From Tabrizicola_A sp964393035 (lineage in GTDB: Bacteria; Pseudomonadota; Alphaproteobacteria; Rhodobacterales; Rhodobacteraceae), in assembly GCA_964393035.1 (NCBI GenBank), contig CAYMRX010000007.1, positions 1 to 64,000 of the forward strand: a DNA stretch of 64,000 nucleotides. The letters run 5' to 3'. A model generated the notes under the pieces. It saw only the letters and a program-made list of their open reading frames with translations. It was not told where the DNA came from and searched no databases. The position numbers and the translations under genes were made by a program. This document shows positions 40,561 to 48,843 of the stretch, piece by piece (the first letter of the stretch is position 1; each line of letters starts with the position of its first letter).

Positions 40561-42117
40561 ATGACCCAACATGACCGCCTTCTCATCATCGACTTCGGCT
40601 CTCAGGTGACGCAACTGATCGCGCGCCGCCTGCGCGAGTTGAACGTCTATTGCGAAATCCATCCCTATAACAAAGTGGATGATGCCTTCCTTCGGGCCTT
40701 CGGGCCCAAGGCCGTGATCTTCTCGGGCGGCCCGGCCTCGGTCTATTGGGACGGTGCCCCCATGCCGCCGAAAGCCGCCTTTGATCTGGGCGTGCCGATC
40801 CTTGGCATCTGCTATGGACAGCAGGTGATGATGCATTGCCTTGGCGGCCATGTCGAAGGCGGCCATGGCACGGCGGAATTTGGCAAGGCTTTCGTGACGC
40901 CGACCGCCGAGCGCCTGCCGCTTTTGGAGGGCTGGTTCGAGGGCGGTGACGAACAGGTCTGGATGAGCCATGGCGACCATGTGTCAAAGATCGCCCCCGG
41001 TTTTCAGGTCTATGGCACCTCGCCCAATGCGCCTTTCGCCATCACGGCGGACCTCAAACGCAACTTCTACGCCGTCCAGTTCCACCCCGAGGTGCATCAC
41101 ACCCCGAAAGGCGCGAAACTCTACGAGAATTTCGTGCGTCTCGCAGGTTTCAAGGGCGACTGGACCATGGGCGCCTACCGCGAGGAGATGATTGCCAAAA
41201 TCCGCGCACAGGTTGGCGACAAAAAGGTGATCTGCGCGCTGTCGGGCGGCGTTGACAGTTCGGTCACCGGCATCCTGTTGCACGAGGCCATCGGCGATCA
41301 GCTCACTTGCGTTTTCGTCGACCACGGGTTGTTGCGGCTGGGCGAGGCGGAACAGGTCGTCAAGATGTTCCGCGAGAACTATAACCTGAACCTGATCCAT
41401 GCCGATGAATCCGATTTGTTCCTTGGCCAGTTGGAAGGGGTTTCGGACCCCGAGGTCAAACGCAAGACCATCGGTCGGCTGTTCATCGAGGTGTTCCAGA
41501 AATACGCCAATCAGATCGAAGGGGCCGAGTTCCTTGCCCAAGGCACGCTCTACCCCGATGTCATTGAATCGGTAAGCTTTTCTGGCGGACCTTCCGTCAC
41601 GATCAAATCGCACCACAATGTCGGCGGCCTGCCGGAAAAGATGGGGCTGAAGCTTGTGGAACCCCTGCGCGAGTTGTTCAAGGACGAGGTCCGCGCGCTT
41701 GGCCGCGAGTTGGGCCTGCCGCAATCCTTCATCGGCCGCCACCCCTTCCCCGGTCCGGGGTTGGCAATCCGCTGCCCCGGCGAGATTACGGCCGAAAAGC
41801 TGGATATCCTGCGTCGGGCCGATGCGGTCTATATCGACCAGATCCGCAAGCACGGGCTTTATGACGAGATCTGGCAAGCCTTTGCCGCGATCCTGCCGAT
41901 GCGCACGGTGGGCGTGATGGGCGATGGGCGTACATATGATTACGCGCTCGCCCTGCGCGCGGTCACCTCGGTCGACGGCATGACGGCCGACTATTATCCC
42001 TTCAGCCACGACTTCCTGTCGGAAACTGCGACGCGGATCATCAACGAGGTCAAGGGCGTGAACCGGGTGTTCTACGACTGCACCTCAAAGCCGCCGGGCA
42101 CGATCGAATTGGAATAA
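40561..42117 (+). CDS. guaA: GMP synthase (glutamine-hydrolysing)
   Basis: Converts XMP to GMP using glutamine and ATP. The 518-residue protein has a class I glutamine amidotransferase domain with Cys84 in GICYGQQ and His/Glu in VQFHPEVHHT. The ATP-pyrophosphatase domain carries the PP-loop ALSGGVDSSVT (about 228-238), and the GMP synthase C-terminal dimerisation domain includes GRHPFPGPGLAIR. It ends in the conserved KPPGTIELE. The ATG at 40561 begins the family N-terminus; a longer frame from 40486 reads through the leader hairpin. Followed by a strong terminator. Confidence 0.97.
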   Translation: MTQHDRLLIIDFGSQVTQLIARRLRELNVYCEIHPYNKVDDAFLRAFGPKAVIFSGGPASVYWDGAPMPPKAAFDLGVPILGICYGQQVMMHCLGGHVEGGHGTAEFGKAFVTPTAERLPLLEGWFEGGDEQVWMSHGDHVSKIAPGFQVYGTSPNAPFAITADLKRNFYAVQFHPEVHHTPKGAKLYENFVRLAGFKGDWTMGAYREEMIAKIRAQVGDKKVICALSGGVDSSVTGILLHEAIGDQLTCVFVDHGLLRLGEAEQVVKMFRENYNLNLIHADESDLFLGQLEGVSDPEVKRKTIGRLFIEVFQKYANQIEGAEFLAQGTLYPDVIESVSFSGGPSVTIKSHHNVGGLPEKMGLKLVEPLRELFKDEVRALGRELGLPQSFIGRHPFPGPGLAIRCPGEITAEKLDILRRADAVYIDQIRKHGLYDEIWQAFAAILPMRTVGVMGDGRTYDYALALRAVTSVDGMTADYYPFSHDFLSETATRIINEVKGVNRVFYDCTSKPPGTIELE

Positions 42118-42120
42118 CGC

Positions 42121-42147
42121 AAAGGCCCGCATCGCTGCGGGCCTTTT
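42121..42147 (+). terminator. Terminator of guaA
   Basis: AAAGGCCCGC-ATCGCT-GCGGGCCTTTT immediately after the stop codon. Confidence 0.9.
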
Positions 42148-42163
42148 GCATTTCTTCGCACCT

Positions 42164-42219
42164 TCTCCTCCTCGGGTGACGTCGTCTCCTCGTCGGTCGC
42201 ACGGCGAAGTCGACGAGCA
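42164..42219. repeat. Dispersed intergenic repeat, copy A
   Basis: TCTCCTCCTCGGGTGACGTC, then GTCTCCTCGTCGG and CGAAGTCGACGAG. The same pieces in the same order occur at 61822-61883. CTCGTCG and CGACGAG form a hairpin. Confidence 0.6.
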
Positions 42220-42222
42220 GAA

Positions 42223-42819
42223 TCAGGCCAGAAACCGGCCATGCCCCGCCAACTCGGCCACCGGGCGGCGACCACTGGGATGTTCGCGCGCTTGCAGTTT
42301 TTCCGGCAGATCCGACGCATCCCCTTGGGTGCCAAAGGCCACCACCGCGTGAATGACATACCCTTCGGGCAGGTGCAGCGCCGGGGCCAGAACCTCGGCC
42401 TCAAAGCCGCCCATGGCATGGGCCACCAGCCCCATTCCTTGCGCCTGCAAGGCCATGCTCATCCATGCCGACCCCGCATCAAAGGCGTGCCAGACATTTT
42501 TGCTCTCGGCCCCGTCCTTTTCCACCACGGGCTTTGAGGCCACGACCACCAGTGCCGCCGCCTTGTCGGCCCAGACCTTGTTGAACCCCAGCAAGCCGCC
42601 ATGGATCGCCGCAAAGGCCGCATCGCCCCGCAGCCCCCAAGCAAACCGTGCCGGTTGGTGATTCGATGCCGAAGGCGCCCAGCGGGCAGCCTCCAAAAGG
42701 CACATCACCTGAGCCTCGGTCATCGGCGTTGCGGCAAAGGCGCGGGGGGACCAACGGGAGACAAATTGCGGATCAACGGGAAAATCCGGGCGGCGGATGG
42801 TCAGTTGAGGGGCGGTCAT
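42223..42819 (-). CDS. Nitroreductase family protein
   Basis: A 198-residue FMN-dependent nitroreductase-fold protein. The N-terminal PVDPQFVSRWSPRAFAATPM and LEAARWAPSASNHQPARFAW form the FMN phosphate-binding pattern (Arg/Ser/Asn), and the C-terminal ALHLPEGYVIHAVVAFGTQG is the usual strand. Probably reduces quinones or nitro compounds with NAD(P)H; physiological substrate unknown. The start is the ATG giving MTAPQLTIRRP; a longer frame reaching 42861 adds an atypical leader. Next to an unrelated membrane-protein gene on the same strand (60-base gap). Confidence 0.87.
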   Translation of the reverse strand: MTAPQLTIRRPDFPVDPQFVSRWSPRAFAATPMTEAQVMCLLEAARWAPSASNHQPARFAWGLRGDAAFAAIHGGLLGFNKVWADKAAALVVVASKPVVEKDGAESKNVWHAFDAGSAWMSMALQAQGMGLVAHAMGGFEAEVLAPALHLPEGYVIHAVVAFGTQGDASDLPEKLQAREHPSGRRPVAELAGHGRFLA

Positions 42820-42879
42820 CGGCAAAACTCCATGGGAACGATCAAAACCATAACGCACCAAAGCCAGCCTGCAAGCCGC

Positions 42880-43350
42880 TCAGATCGCGCCATGCGCCCC
42901 CAGAACCGCACCCGCAACAGTGACAAGTGACAGCGCCAGCAGCACCCGGTGAAAGCGCAGGACCAGCCGGAAAGTTCCCTCCGGGTCGCGCAAGGATCGC
43001 ACATGGAACCAGCGGTGCAACACCAAAGGCTCGGCCACGAACAACACCACGGTGAAGACCGCCCAGACCGCCAACATCGCCGTCATCCACCATGCCGCCG
43101 GGTCCACAAACCGCCCCCAGGCGTCCAACTCCCATGTCATCCACAGGCCCGATGCGCCCGCCAACAGCGTCGAGATCTTGGCCTGCGCGCCGAACCGCCC
43201 CTCGATCATCTCGAACAGGCCCAGGCGTTCGGGGCCGGGCACCGTGCGCATCAGGCCGGGCAACAGCACCAGCGTGACCATGGCAACGCCCCCGATCCAG
43301 TGGACAATGGCCAGAACATGCAGGGCGCGGGCAAGGGTAAAGCTATCCAT
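42880..43350 (-). CDS. Conserved integral membrane protein (156 aa)
   Basis: A 156-residue protein with four hydrophobic segments (about 5-32, 55-72, 85-108, 132-153). It has conserved His at RALHVLAIVHWIGG and near the C-terminus (RFHRVLLALS), an arrangement like CopD or DUF2269-type haem- or copper-related membrane proteins. No firm family call. Same strand as the nitroreductase and divergent from the SDR gene. Confidence 0.7.
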   Translation of the reverse strand: MDSFTLARALHVLAIVHWIGGVAMVTLVLLPGLMRTVPGPERLGLFEMIEGRFGAQAKISTLLAGASGLWMTWELDAWGRFVDPAAWWMTAMLAVWAVFTVVLFVAEPLVLHRWFHVRSLRDPEGTFRLVLRFHRVLLALSLVTVAGAVLGAHGAI

Positions 43351-43444
43351 GCCGGAACCATCGCCGCGCTTAGCCCGACGCGCAAGGCGACAAATAGCGC
43401 AGGCCCTCTTGCCGAATGGCTCCGCTCCGGCCCATCATGCGGGC

Positions 43445-44227
43445 ATGACACAGATCTTCGCCCCCGACCTTTTCGCCGGAAAAACCTTTCTCGTCACCGG
43501 CGCGGGCGGTGGCGTCGGCGGGGCTGTCGCCCGGCTTCTGGCCCGGCTTGGCGCGCGGCTGGCGATCACCGATGTCAACGCCCCTGCCCTGACGGCAACC
43601 GCCGCCGCCACCGGGGCCATTCCCCTGCAAGGGGATTTGCGGCAGGTCTCGGCCTGCGAAGAAATCATCACCCGCGCCTTGGCCGGTCTGGGGCGGCTGG
43701 ATGGTCTGGTCAATGCCGCCGGCATCTGGGTCGAGGGGGACAGCGCCACCGCGACCGAGGCTGATTGGCAGGCCTGCATCGACGTCAACCTGAAGGCCAC
43801 GTTTTTCCTCTGCTCTCGCGCCATCCCTGCCTTGCAGGCGACGCGCGGGGCCATCGTCAACATCTCGTATGATGCGGGCGTCGTGGGCAATGCCGGGGCC
43901 GCGATCTATTGCGCCTCCAAGGGTGGTGTCACCACCATGAGCCGCGCGCTGGCGCGCGAGCTTGCCCCAAAGGGTATTCGCATCAATGCGCTTTGTCCGT
44001 CGGATATCGCCTCTCCCATGCTGGAGCATCAGGCCCGCGCCTATGGCAACGGCGACCCGGCAGGCTATTTCGCCCGGCTTTTGGCACATTACCCCCAAGG
44101 CCCGGCCGCGCGCTTCCTGACCCCCGATGAGGTGGCGCAGAACGTGGCCTTTCTCATGTCGCCCGCCGCGGCCGGAATCACCGGGGCGGCGGTGATGCTC
44201 GATTTCGGGCTGACGGCGGGATATTGA
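43445..44227 (+). CDS. SDR family oxidoreductase
   Basis: A 260-residue classical short-chain dehydrogenase: cofactor loop TGAGGGVGG, acidic residue at the end of beta 2 (ITDVNAPA, indicating NAD), GLVNAAGIWVEGDS, catalytic Ser in VNISYDAG and Tyr/Lys in YCASKGG, and C-terminal AAVMLDFGLTAGY. Substrate unknown. ATG at 43445. Followed after 12 bases by an ABM-domain gene, so the two may share a pathway dealing with a small hydroxy or quinone compound. Confidence 0.88.
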   Translation: MTQIFAPDLFAGKTFLVTGAGGGVGGAVARLLARLGARLAITDVNAPALTATAAATGAIPLQGDLRQVSACEEIITRALAGLGRLDGLVNAAGIWVEGDSATATEADWQACIDVNLKATFFLCSRAIPALQATRGAIVNISYDAGVVGNAGAAIYCASKGGVTTMSRALARELAPKGIRINALCPSDIASPMLEHQARAYGNGDPAGYFARLLAHYPQGPAARFLTPDEVAQNVAFLMSPAAAGITGAAVMLDFGLTAGY

Positions 44228-44239
44228 GGCGCAGATGAC

Positions 44240-44524
44240 ATGATCCGATTGTCCGGGCACATCTTTTGCACAAATGAACAAGACCTTGCGTCCCTGCGCA
44301 CCCATCTGCCCGACCACATGCGCCTCAGCCGTTCTGAACCGGGGTGCCTGTCATTCAATGTCACCCAAACCGCAGACCCGCTGATCTGGGCGGTCGAGGA
44401 AAGCTTTAGGGATCAAGCTGCCTTTGACGCCCATCAGACCCGCACGCGCGCAAGCCGCTGGTTCGCCGCAACCTCCCATATCCTGCGCGATTACGAGATT
44501 ACGGGTCAGGACACCCCTTGCTAA
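44240..44524 (+). CDS. Antibiotic biosynthesis monooxygenase (ABM) domain protein
   Basis: A 94-residue single-domain ABM ferredoxin-like fold: N-terminal MIRLSGHIFCTNEQDLASL, EPGCLSFNVTQTADP and the family-defining WAVEESFRDQAAFDAHQ. Such proteins are cofactor-free quinol monooxygenases or haem-degrading enzymes; haem-type Asn/Trp residues cannot be assigned with confidence. It lies 12 bases after the SDR gene and 38 bases before the EamA transporter. Confidence 0.85.
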   Translation: MIRLSGHIFCTNEQDLASLRTHLPDHMRLSRSEPGCLSFNVTQTADPLIWAVEESFRDQAAFDAHQTRTRASRWFAATSHILRDYEITGQDTPC

Positions 44525-44562
44525 GGCTGGACATTTTCCGCGCGCCGCGTCAGCAAAGCGCC

Positions 44563-45438
44563 ATGAGCCACGCCTATCACCCCCTGAAAGCCGCCCTCTG
44601 GATGTCGGGCGCCATTGCCTCCTTCACCGGAATGGCGATTGCCGCCCGCGCGATCAACGGCACGCATGACAGCTTTGAGATCATGGCGGCACGTTCCGTC
44701 ATCGGGCTTGGCATCGTGCTGCTGGCCGGGGCCTTGACCGGCCAGTTGCGCCGCATCAGCACCGCGCGGCTGTCAGGCCATGCCCTGCGCAATGTCGTGC
44801 ATTTCACCGCGCAGAACCTGTGGTTCTGGTCGCTGACGCTGATCCCATTGGCCCAGGTCTTTGCCTTGGAATTCACCGCGCCGATCTGGGTGATCCTGCT
44901 GTCGCCGCTGGTCTTGGGCGAAAGCCTGACCCGGGCCAAGCTGATCGCGGCCACGCTGGGCTTTGTCGGCATCCTGATCGTGGCGCGGCCCGACCTGTCG
45001 AACCTGAACCCCGGCGTTCTGGCGGCGGCGGGGGCGGCGCTGGGCTTTGCCGCCACCTCGATCCTGACCAAGCGCCTGACGCGGGGCGAGGCGATCATCG
45101 GCATCCTGTTCTGGCTGACGGTGTTTCAGGGCGTCTTTGGCCTTGTGATGGCAGGTTATGACGGCCAGATCACCTGGCCCACCGCCCAAACCCTGCCTTG
45201 GCTTTTGTTGATTGGCTGTTGCGGCGTGCTGGCGCATTTTTCCCTGACCTCCGCGCTGTCGCTGGCCCCGGCAAGTTTTGTCATGCCGATCGACTTTCTG
45301 CGCCTGCCCCTGATCGCCGTCATCGCCGCCCTTGCCTATGGTGAGGCGCTGGATCCTTTCGTGCTGGGCGGCGGGATCGTGATCTTCACCGGCATCTGGA
45401 TTTCCATTCGGGCCGAGTTGCGTAACAGCAGGGCCTAA
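44563..45438 (+). CDS. DMT/EamA family transporter
   Basis: A 291-residue inner-membrane protein with ten hydrophobic segments in two EamA repeats. The first ends near FVGILIVARPDLSNL and the second near IVIFTGIWISIRAELRN; the conserved PI/PL loop before TM5 (FTAPIWVILLSPLVLGE) is present. Substrate unknown; these proteins export metabolites or amino acids. Start at MSHAYHPLKAALWMSG. A TTG-initiated frame 45 bases earlier is unlikely. Third in a loose SDR-ABM-EamA row. Confidence 0.87.
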   Translation: MSHAYHPLKAALWMSGAIASFTGMAIAARAINGTHDSFEIMAARSVIGLGIVLLAGALTGQLRRISTARLSGHALRNVVHFTAQNLWFWSLTLIPLAQVFALEFTAPIWVILLSPLVLGESLTRAKLIAATLGFVGILIVARPDLSNLNPGVLAAAGAALGFAATSILTKRLTRGEAIIGILFWLTVFQGVFGLVMAGYDGQITWPTAQTLPWLLLIGCCGVLAHFSLTSALSLAPASFVMPIDFLRLPLIAVIAALAYGEALDPFVLGGGIVIFTGIWISIRAELRNSRA

Positions 45439-45519
45439 GCCCGGCGGGGCCGAATTTTTCGCGTGAACTCGCGGGCATGGCCCTGTAACACGGGGCAAAG
45501 ACCGATGGAGCGCCGCGCG

Positions 45520-46389
45520 ATGATCTACCCCGATGGACAGTCCTTTCTGACCAGCCCGATGAAACGGGTGATGCTGTTCGGCATGTCGGGCCTTGGCAAG
45601 ACCACGCTTTCGAACATGCTGCGCGATGCCGGCGACTGGTTTCACTACTCGGTCGATTACCGGATCGGCACCCGTTACATGGGCGAATACATCTCTGACA
45701 ACTTCAAGCGCGAGGCGATGAAAGTGCCGCTCTTGCGCGAGCTTCTGATGTCGGATTCGGTCTATATCACCTCGAACATCACCTTCGACAATCTGGCGCC
45801 GCTCTCGACCTATCTGGGCAAACCCGGCGATGCCGCCAAGGGTGGGTTGCCCTTTGCCGAATACCAGCGCCGGCAAGCCCAGCACGCGCGGGCCGAGGTG
45901 GCGGCCATGCTGGACACCACCCGCTTTATCGAGCGGGCGAAAGACTTGTATGGCTACAATCACTTCGTCTGCGATACCTCCGGCTCGATCTGCGAGGTGG
46001 TGAACGGGGATGATCCCAAGGATGCGGTGATGGCCGAGATTTCCGCGCATCTGCTGCCGGTCTGGATCAAAGGCTCGGACGCGCATCGCGAGGAACTCTG
46101 CCGCCGCTTTGATCGCGCCCCCAAGCCGATGTATTATCGCCCCGACTTTCTGTTGCAGGTCTGGGACGAATATCTGGCGCAATCGGGCCTGTCACCGGAA
46201 ACCGCCGATCCCGATGCCTTCCTGCGTTTTGGCTATGCGCGCCTCTTGGAAAGCCGCCAGCCGCGTTACGCCGCCATGGCGCGCTGGGGCGTCACCGTCA
46301 CCGCCGCCGAGGTGGCCGAGGCCACCAGCTCCGCCGCCTTTGACAGCCTGATCGCCCGCGCCCTTGATCGGCGCAACACCCACGCCTAA
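45520..46389 (+). CDS. P-loop ATPase upstream of metA
   Basis: A 289-residue protein with a Walker A motif MLFGMSGLGKTTLSN (about 16-28) and a shikimate/adenylate-kinase-like beginning (YSVDYRIGTRYMGEYISDNF). A probable Walker B-like FVCDTSGSICEVV lies mid-protein. I do not know a substrate; homologues in the family are labelled simply ATPase. Start 45520 is favoured by GGAG nine bases before; 45505 is possible. It is 28 bases from metA, likely cotranscribed. Confidence 0.75.
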   Translation: MIYPDGQSFLTSPMKRVMLFGMSGLGKTTLSNMLRDAGDWFHYSVDYRIGTRYMGEYISDNFKREAMKVPLLRELLMSDSVYITSNITFDNLAPLSTYLGKPGDAAKGGLPFAEYQRRQAQHARAEVAAMLDTTRFIERAKDLYGYNHFVCDTSGSICEVVNGDDPKDAVMAEISAHLLPVWIKGSDAHREELCRRFDRAPKPMYYRPDFLLQVWDEYLAQSGLSPETADPDAFLRFGYARLLESRQPRYAAMARWGVTVTAAEVAEATSSAAFDSLIARALDRRNTHA

Positions 46390-46417
46390 CTGACTGATAC
46401 CATACAAGGTTCCGACC

Positions 46418-47341
46418 ATGCCCATCACCCTGCCAGAAACCCTGCCCGCCTTTGACGTCCTGCGGAACGAGGGCGTCATGGTGATGTCACCGGACCGTGC
46501 CGCGCATCAGGACATCCGCCCCTTGCGGATCGGCCTTTTGAATCTGATGCCGAAGAAGATTCAGACCGAAAACCAGTTTGCCCGGCTGATCGGGGCGACG
46601 CCCTTGCAGATCGACCTTTCATTGATCCGCATGACCGAACATCTGACCCGCAACACCGCCGCCGAACATATGGAAACCTTCTACCGGCCCTTCGCCGAGG
46701 TGGAGGCGTCAGGCGAAAAGTTCGATGGGCTCATCATCACCGGCGCGCCGATCGAACATCTGGCCTTTGAGGACGTCACCTATTGGGAGGAACTCCAACG
46801 GGTGATGGATTGGACGCAAACCCATGTGTTTTCCACCTTTGGCGTCTGCTGGGGCGGGATGGCGATGATCAACCATTTCCACGGCGTGCAAAAACACATG
46901 CTGAAGGCCAAGGCCTTTGGCTGCTTCCGCCATCAGAACCTGAACCCGACCTCGCCTTATCTGCGCGGGTTTTCCGATGATTTCGTCATCCCGGTCAGCC
47001 GCTGGACCGAGATGCGCCAACCGGAAATCGACGCCGCACCCGGCCTGCGCACGCTTCTCGGATCAGACGAGGTTGGCCCCTGTCTGGTCGAAGATCCGGC
47101 CCACCGGGCGCTCTATATCTTCAACCATTTCGAATATGACAGCGACACGCTGAAACAGGAATATGACCGCGACGTCGCCTCTGGCACGCCGATCAACGTG
47201 CCGATGAATTATTATCCCGACGACAACCCGGCCAACCCGCCGAAGAACCGTTGGCGCAGCCATGCACACCTGCTTTATGGCAATTGGCTGAACGAGATTT
47301 ATCAAGGAACCCCATTTGATATCAATGCGATAGGTGATTAA
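46418..47341 (+). CDS. metA: Homoserine O-acyltransferase, predicted acetyl-CoA type
   Basis: The first committed step of methionine synthesis from homoserine. The 307-residue MetA-family protein has the catalytic Cys144 in FGVCWGGMAM, His/Glu in FNHFEYD, and LNLMPKKIQTENQF. The position that decides the acyl donor (Gly111 in E. coli, succinyl-CoA) is Glu113 here (GAPIEHLAFEDV), as in the acetyl-CoA-using enzymes. I therefore predict homoserine O-acetyltransferase activity. Its stop overlaps the ppk2 ATG (TAATGA), and an ATPase gene precedes it by 28 bases. No metY or metZ is adjacent. Confidence 0.94.
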   Translation: MPITLPETLPAFDVLRNEGVMVMSPDRAAHQDIRPLRIGLLNLMPKKIQTENQFARLIGATPLQIDLSLIRMTEHLTRNTAAEHMETFYRPFAEVEASGEKFDGLIITGAPIEHLAFEDVTYWEELQRVMDWTQTHVFSTFGVCWGGMAMINHFHGVQKHMLKAKAFGCFRHQNLNPTSPYLRGFSDDFVIPVSRWTEMRQPEIDAAPGLRTLLGSDEVGPCLVEDPAHRALYIFNHFEYDSDTLKQEYDRDVASGTPINVPMNYYPDDNPANPPKNRWRSHAHLLYGNWLNEIYQGTPFDINAIGD

Positions 47342-48216
47342 TGACCGATCTGCCCTTTGACGGCGCCATCAGCCGTTATTTCCGTGAAACCGCCCCCGCG
47401 GCGGTGCGCCACGCCATCGAAAAGGGCGACAAGGACGATATCCTGTGGAAGGGCTATCCTTACGACGCGGAGATGAAGGGCAAGCAATATGACGCCGCGA
47501 TGGAGGCCTTGCAGATCGAGCTTGTGAAGATGCAGGCCGACATCAAGGCCACGGGCAAACGCGTGGTGGTGGTGTTTGAAGGCCGCGATGCCGCGGGCAA
47601 GGGCGGCACCATTGGCGTGATGCGCGAAAACCTGAACCCGCGCGTCGCCAATGTGGTCGCCTTGTCAAAGCCCTCTGACCGCGAGGCGGCGCAGTGGTAT
47701 TTCCAGCGTTATATCGACTGGCTGCCGGCCAAGGGCGAAATGGCGATCTTTGACCGCTCTTGGTACAATCGTGCGATGATCGAACATGTGTTCGGGTTCT
47801 GCAAGGCGGAGGAGCGTGAGAAGTTCTTCCGGCAACTGCCTGATTTTGAACGCATGTTGGTGGATGAGGGCATCATCTTTCTGAAGATCTGGCTGGAGGT
47901 GGGCCAGGCCGAGCAATTGAAGCGTTTCCTTGACCGCGAGGGGGATCCGCTGAAGCAATGGAAGCTGAGCCAGATCGACATCGACGGGTTGCCGAAATGG
48001 GACGCCTATACCAAGGCGATCCATGAGACGATGGAGCGCAGCCAGTTCAAGCATGCGCCCTGGACGGTGATCCTGTCCGATGACAAGAAACGCGCCCGAA
48101 TTGCCGCGATACAATCGCTGCTGCACGCCGTCGATTACAAGGGCCGCGACAAGGCGGCGATTGGCAAGATCGACGACAAGATTTGCGGCGGCCCCGATCT
48201 TATTCCAAAGGGCTGA
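47341..48216 (+). CDS. ppk2: Polyphosphate kinase 2
   Basis: PPK2 transfers phosphate between polyphosphate and nucleotides. The 291-residue protein has Walker A GRDAAGKGG (81-89), the lid/Walker B segment IFDRSWYNRAMIEHVFGF (about 137-154), FLKIWLEVGQAEQLKRF and the C-terminal KWDAYTKAIHETMERS. This single-domain form matches class I PPK2. Its ATG overlaps the metA stop by one base, so it is translated with metA. Cytoplasmic. Confidence 0.95.
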   Translation: MTDLPFDGAISRYFRETAPAAVRHAIEKGDKDDILWKGYPYDAEMKGKQYDAAMEALQIELVKMQADIKATGKRVVVVFEGRDAAGKGGTIGVMRENLNPRVANVVALSKPSDREAAQWYFQRYIDWLPAKGEMAIFDRSWYNRAMIEHVFGFCKAEEREKFFRQLPDFERMLVDEGIIFLKIWLEVGQAEQLKRFLDREGDPLKQWKLSQIDIDGLPKWDAYTKAIHETMERSQFKHAPWTVILSDDKKRARIAAIQSLLHAVDYKGRDKAAIGKIDDKICGGPDLIPKG

Positions 48217-48223
48217 GACAGCA

Positions 48224-48838
48224 GTGAAAAAGGGCTATCACCACGGCAACTTGCGGCAGGCGCTTGTCGATGCGGCGCTGGAGTTGATCGCCGCGCAGGG
48301 GCCGAATGGCTTTACCCTGTCCGAGGCGGCAAAGGCCGCCGATGTCACCCCGGCCGCCGTCTATCGCCATTTTGCCGGCCGCGAGGATCTGATCGCCGAG
48401 GTGGCGCGCCAAGGTTTCGATATTTTCGCCGCCCTGATGGAATTTGCCTATGCCAATGGCCAACCCAGCGCGCTGGCTGCCTTCGAGGCGACGGGCCGCG
48501 CCTATCTGGCCTTTGCCCGCAAATATCCCGGCCATTACATGGCAATGTTTGAAAGCGGGTTGAACCTGTCGATGCATCCGCAGGTGGCCGATGTCGCGCT
48601 GCGCGCCAAATCCGTGCAGGACCGCGCGGCGGCCGGGCTTGCCGCCCAACTGCCCGAAACCAGGCGCCCGCCTGCGGCGATGTTTGCCGCCCATGTCTGG
48701 GCGATGAGCCATGGCGTGGTGGAACTGTTCATGCGCGGCCAGAACCGCAGCCCCTTCCCGCCTGAAGACCTGCTTGAAACCGGGATCGGGATTTACCTGC
48801 GCGGCTTGGGGCTTTTGGCTCCCGACAGTCAGAAATAG
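48224..48838 (+). CDS. TetR/AcrR family regulator
   Basis: A 204-residue TetR protein. The N-terminal HTH spans about 8-55 (NLRQALVDAALELIAAQG, FTLSEAAKAADVTPAAVYRH), followed by a WHG-type C-terminal ligand domain (residues 80-190, HVWAMSHGVVELFMRG). The start is GTG at 48224, seven bases after the ppk2 stop, beginning MKKGYHHGNLRQ, the typical N-terminus of this subgroup; an open frame to 48080 overlaps ppk2. Ligand unknown; it may control its own operon or the divergent genes. Confidence 0.87.
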   Translation: MKKGYHHGNLRQALVDAALELIAAQGPNGFTLSEAAKAADVTPAAVYRHFAGREDLIAEVARQGFDIFAALMEFAYANGQPSALAAFEATGRAYLAFARKYPGHYMAMFESGLNLSMHPQVADVALRAKSVQDRAAAGLAAQLPETRRPPAAMFAAHVWAMSHGVVELFMRGQNRSPFPPEDLLETGIGIYLRGLGLLAPDSQK

Positions 48839-48843
48839 CCCGG

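Noticed and set aside
45439..45519. SAM-type riboswitch upstream of the ATPase-metA unit
   Set aside because: A small GCCCTGT/ACGGGGC hairpin is present but the loop is too short, and I could not fit any SAM riboswitch consensus.
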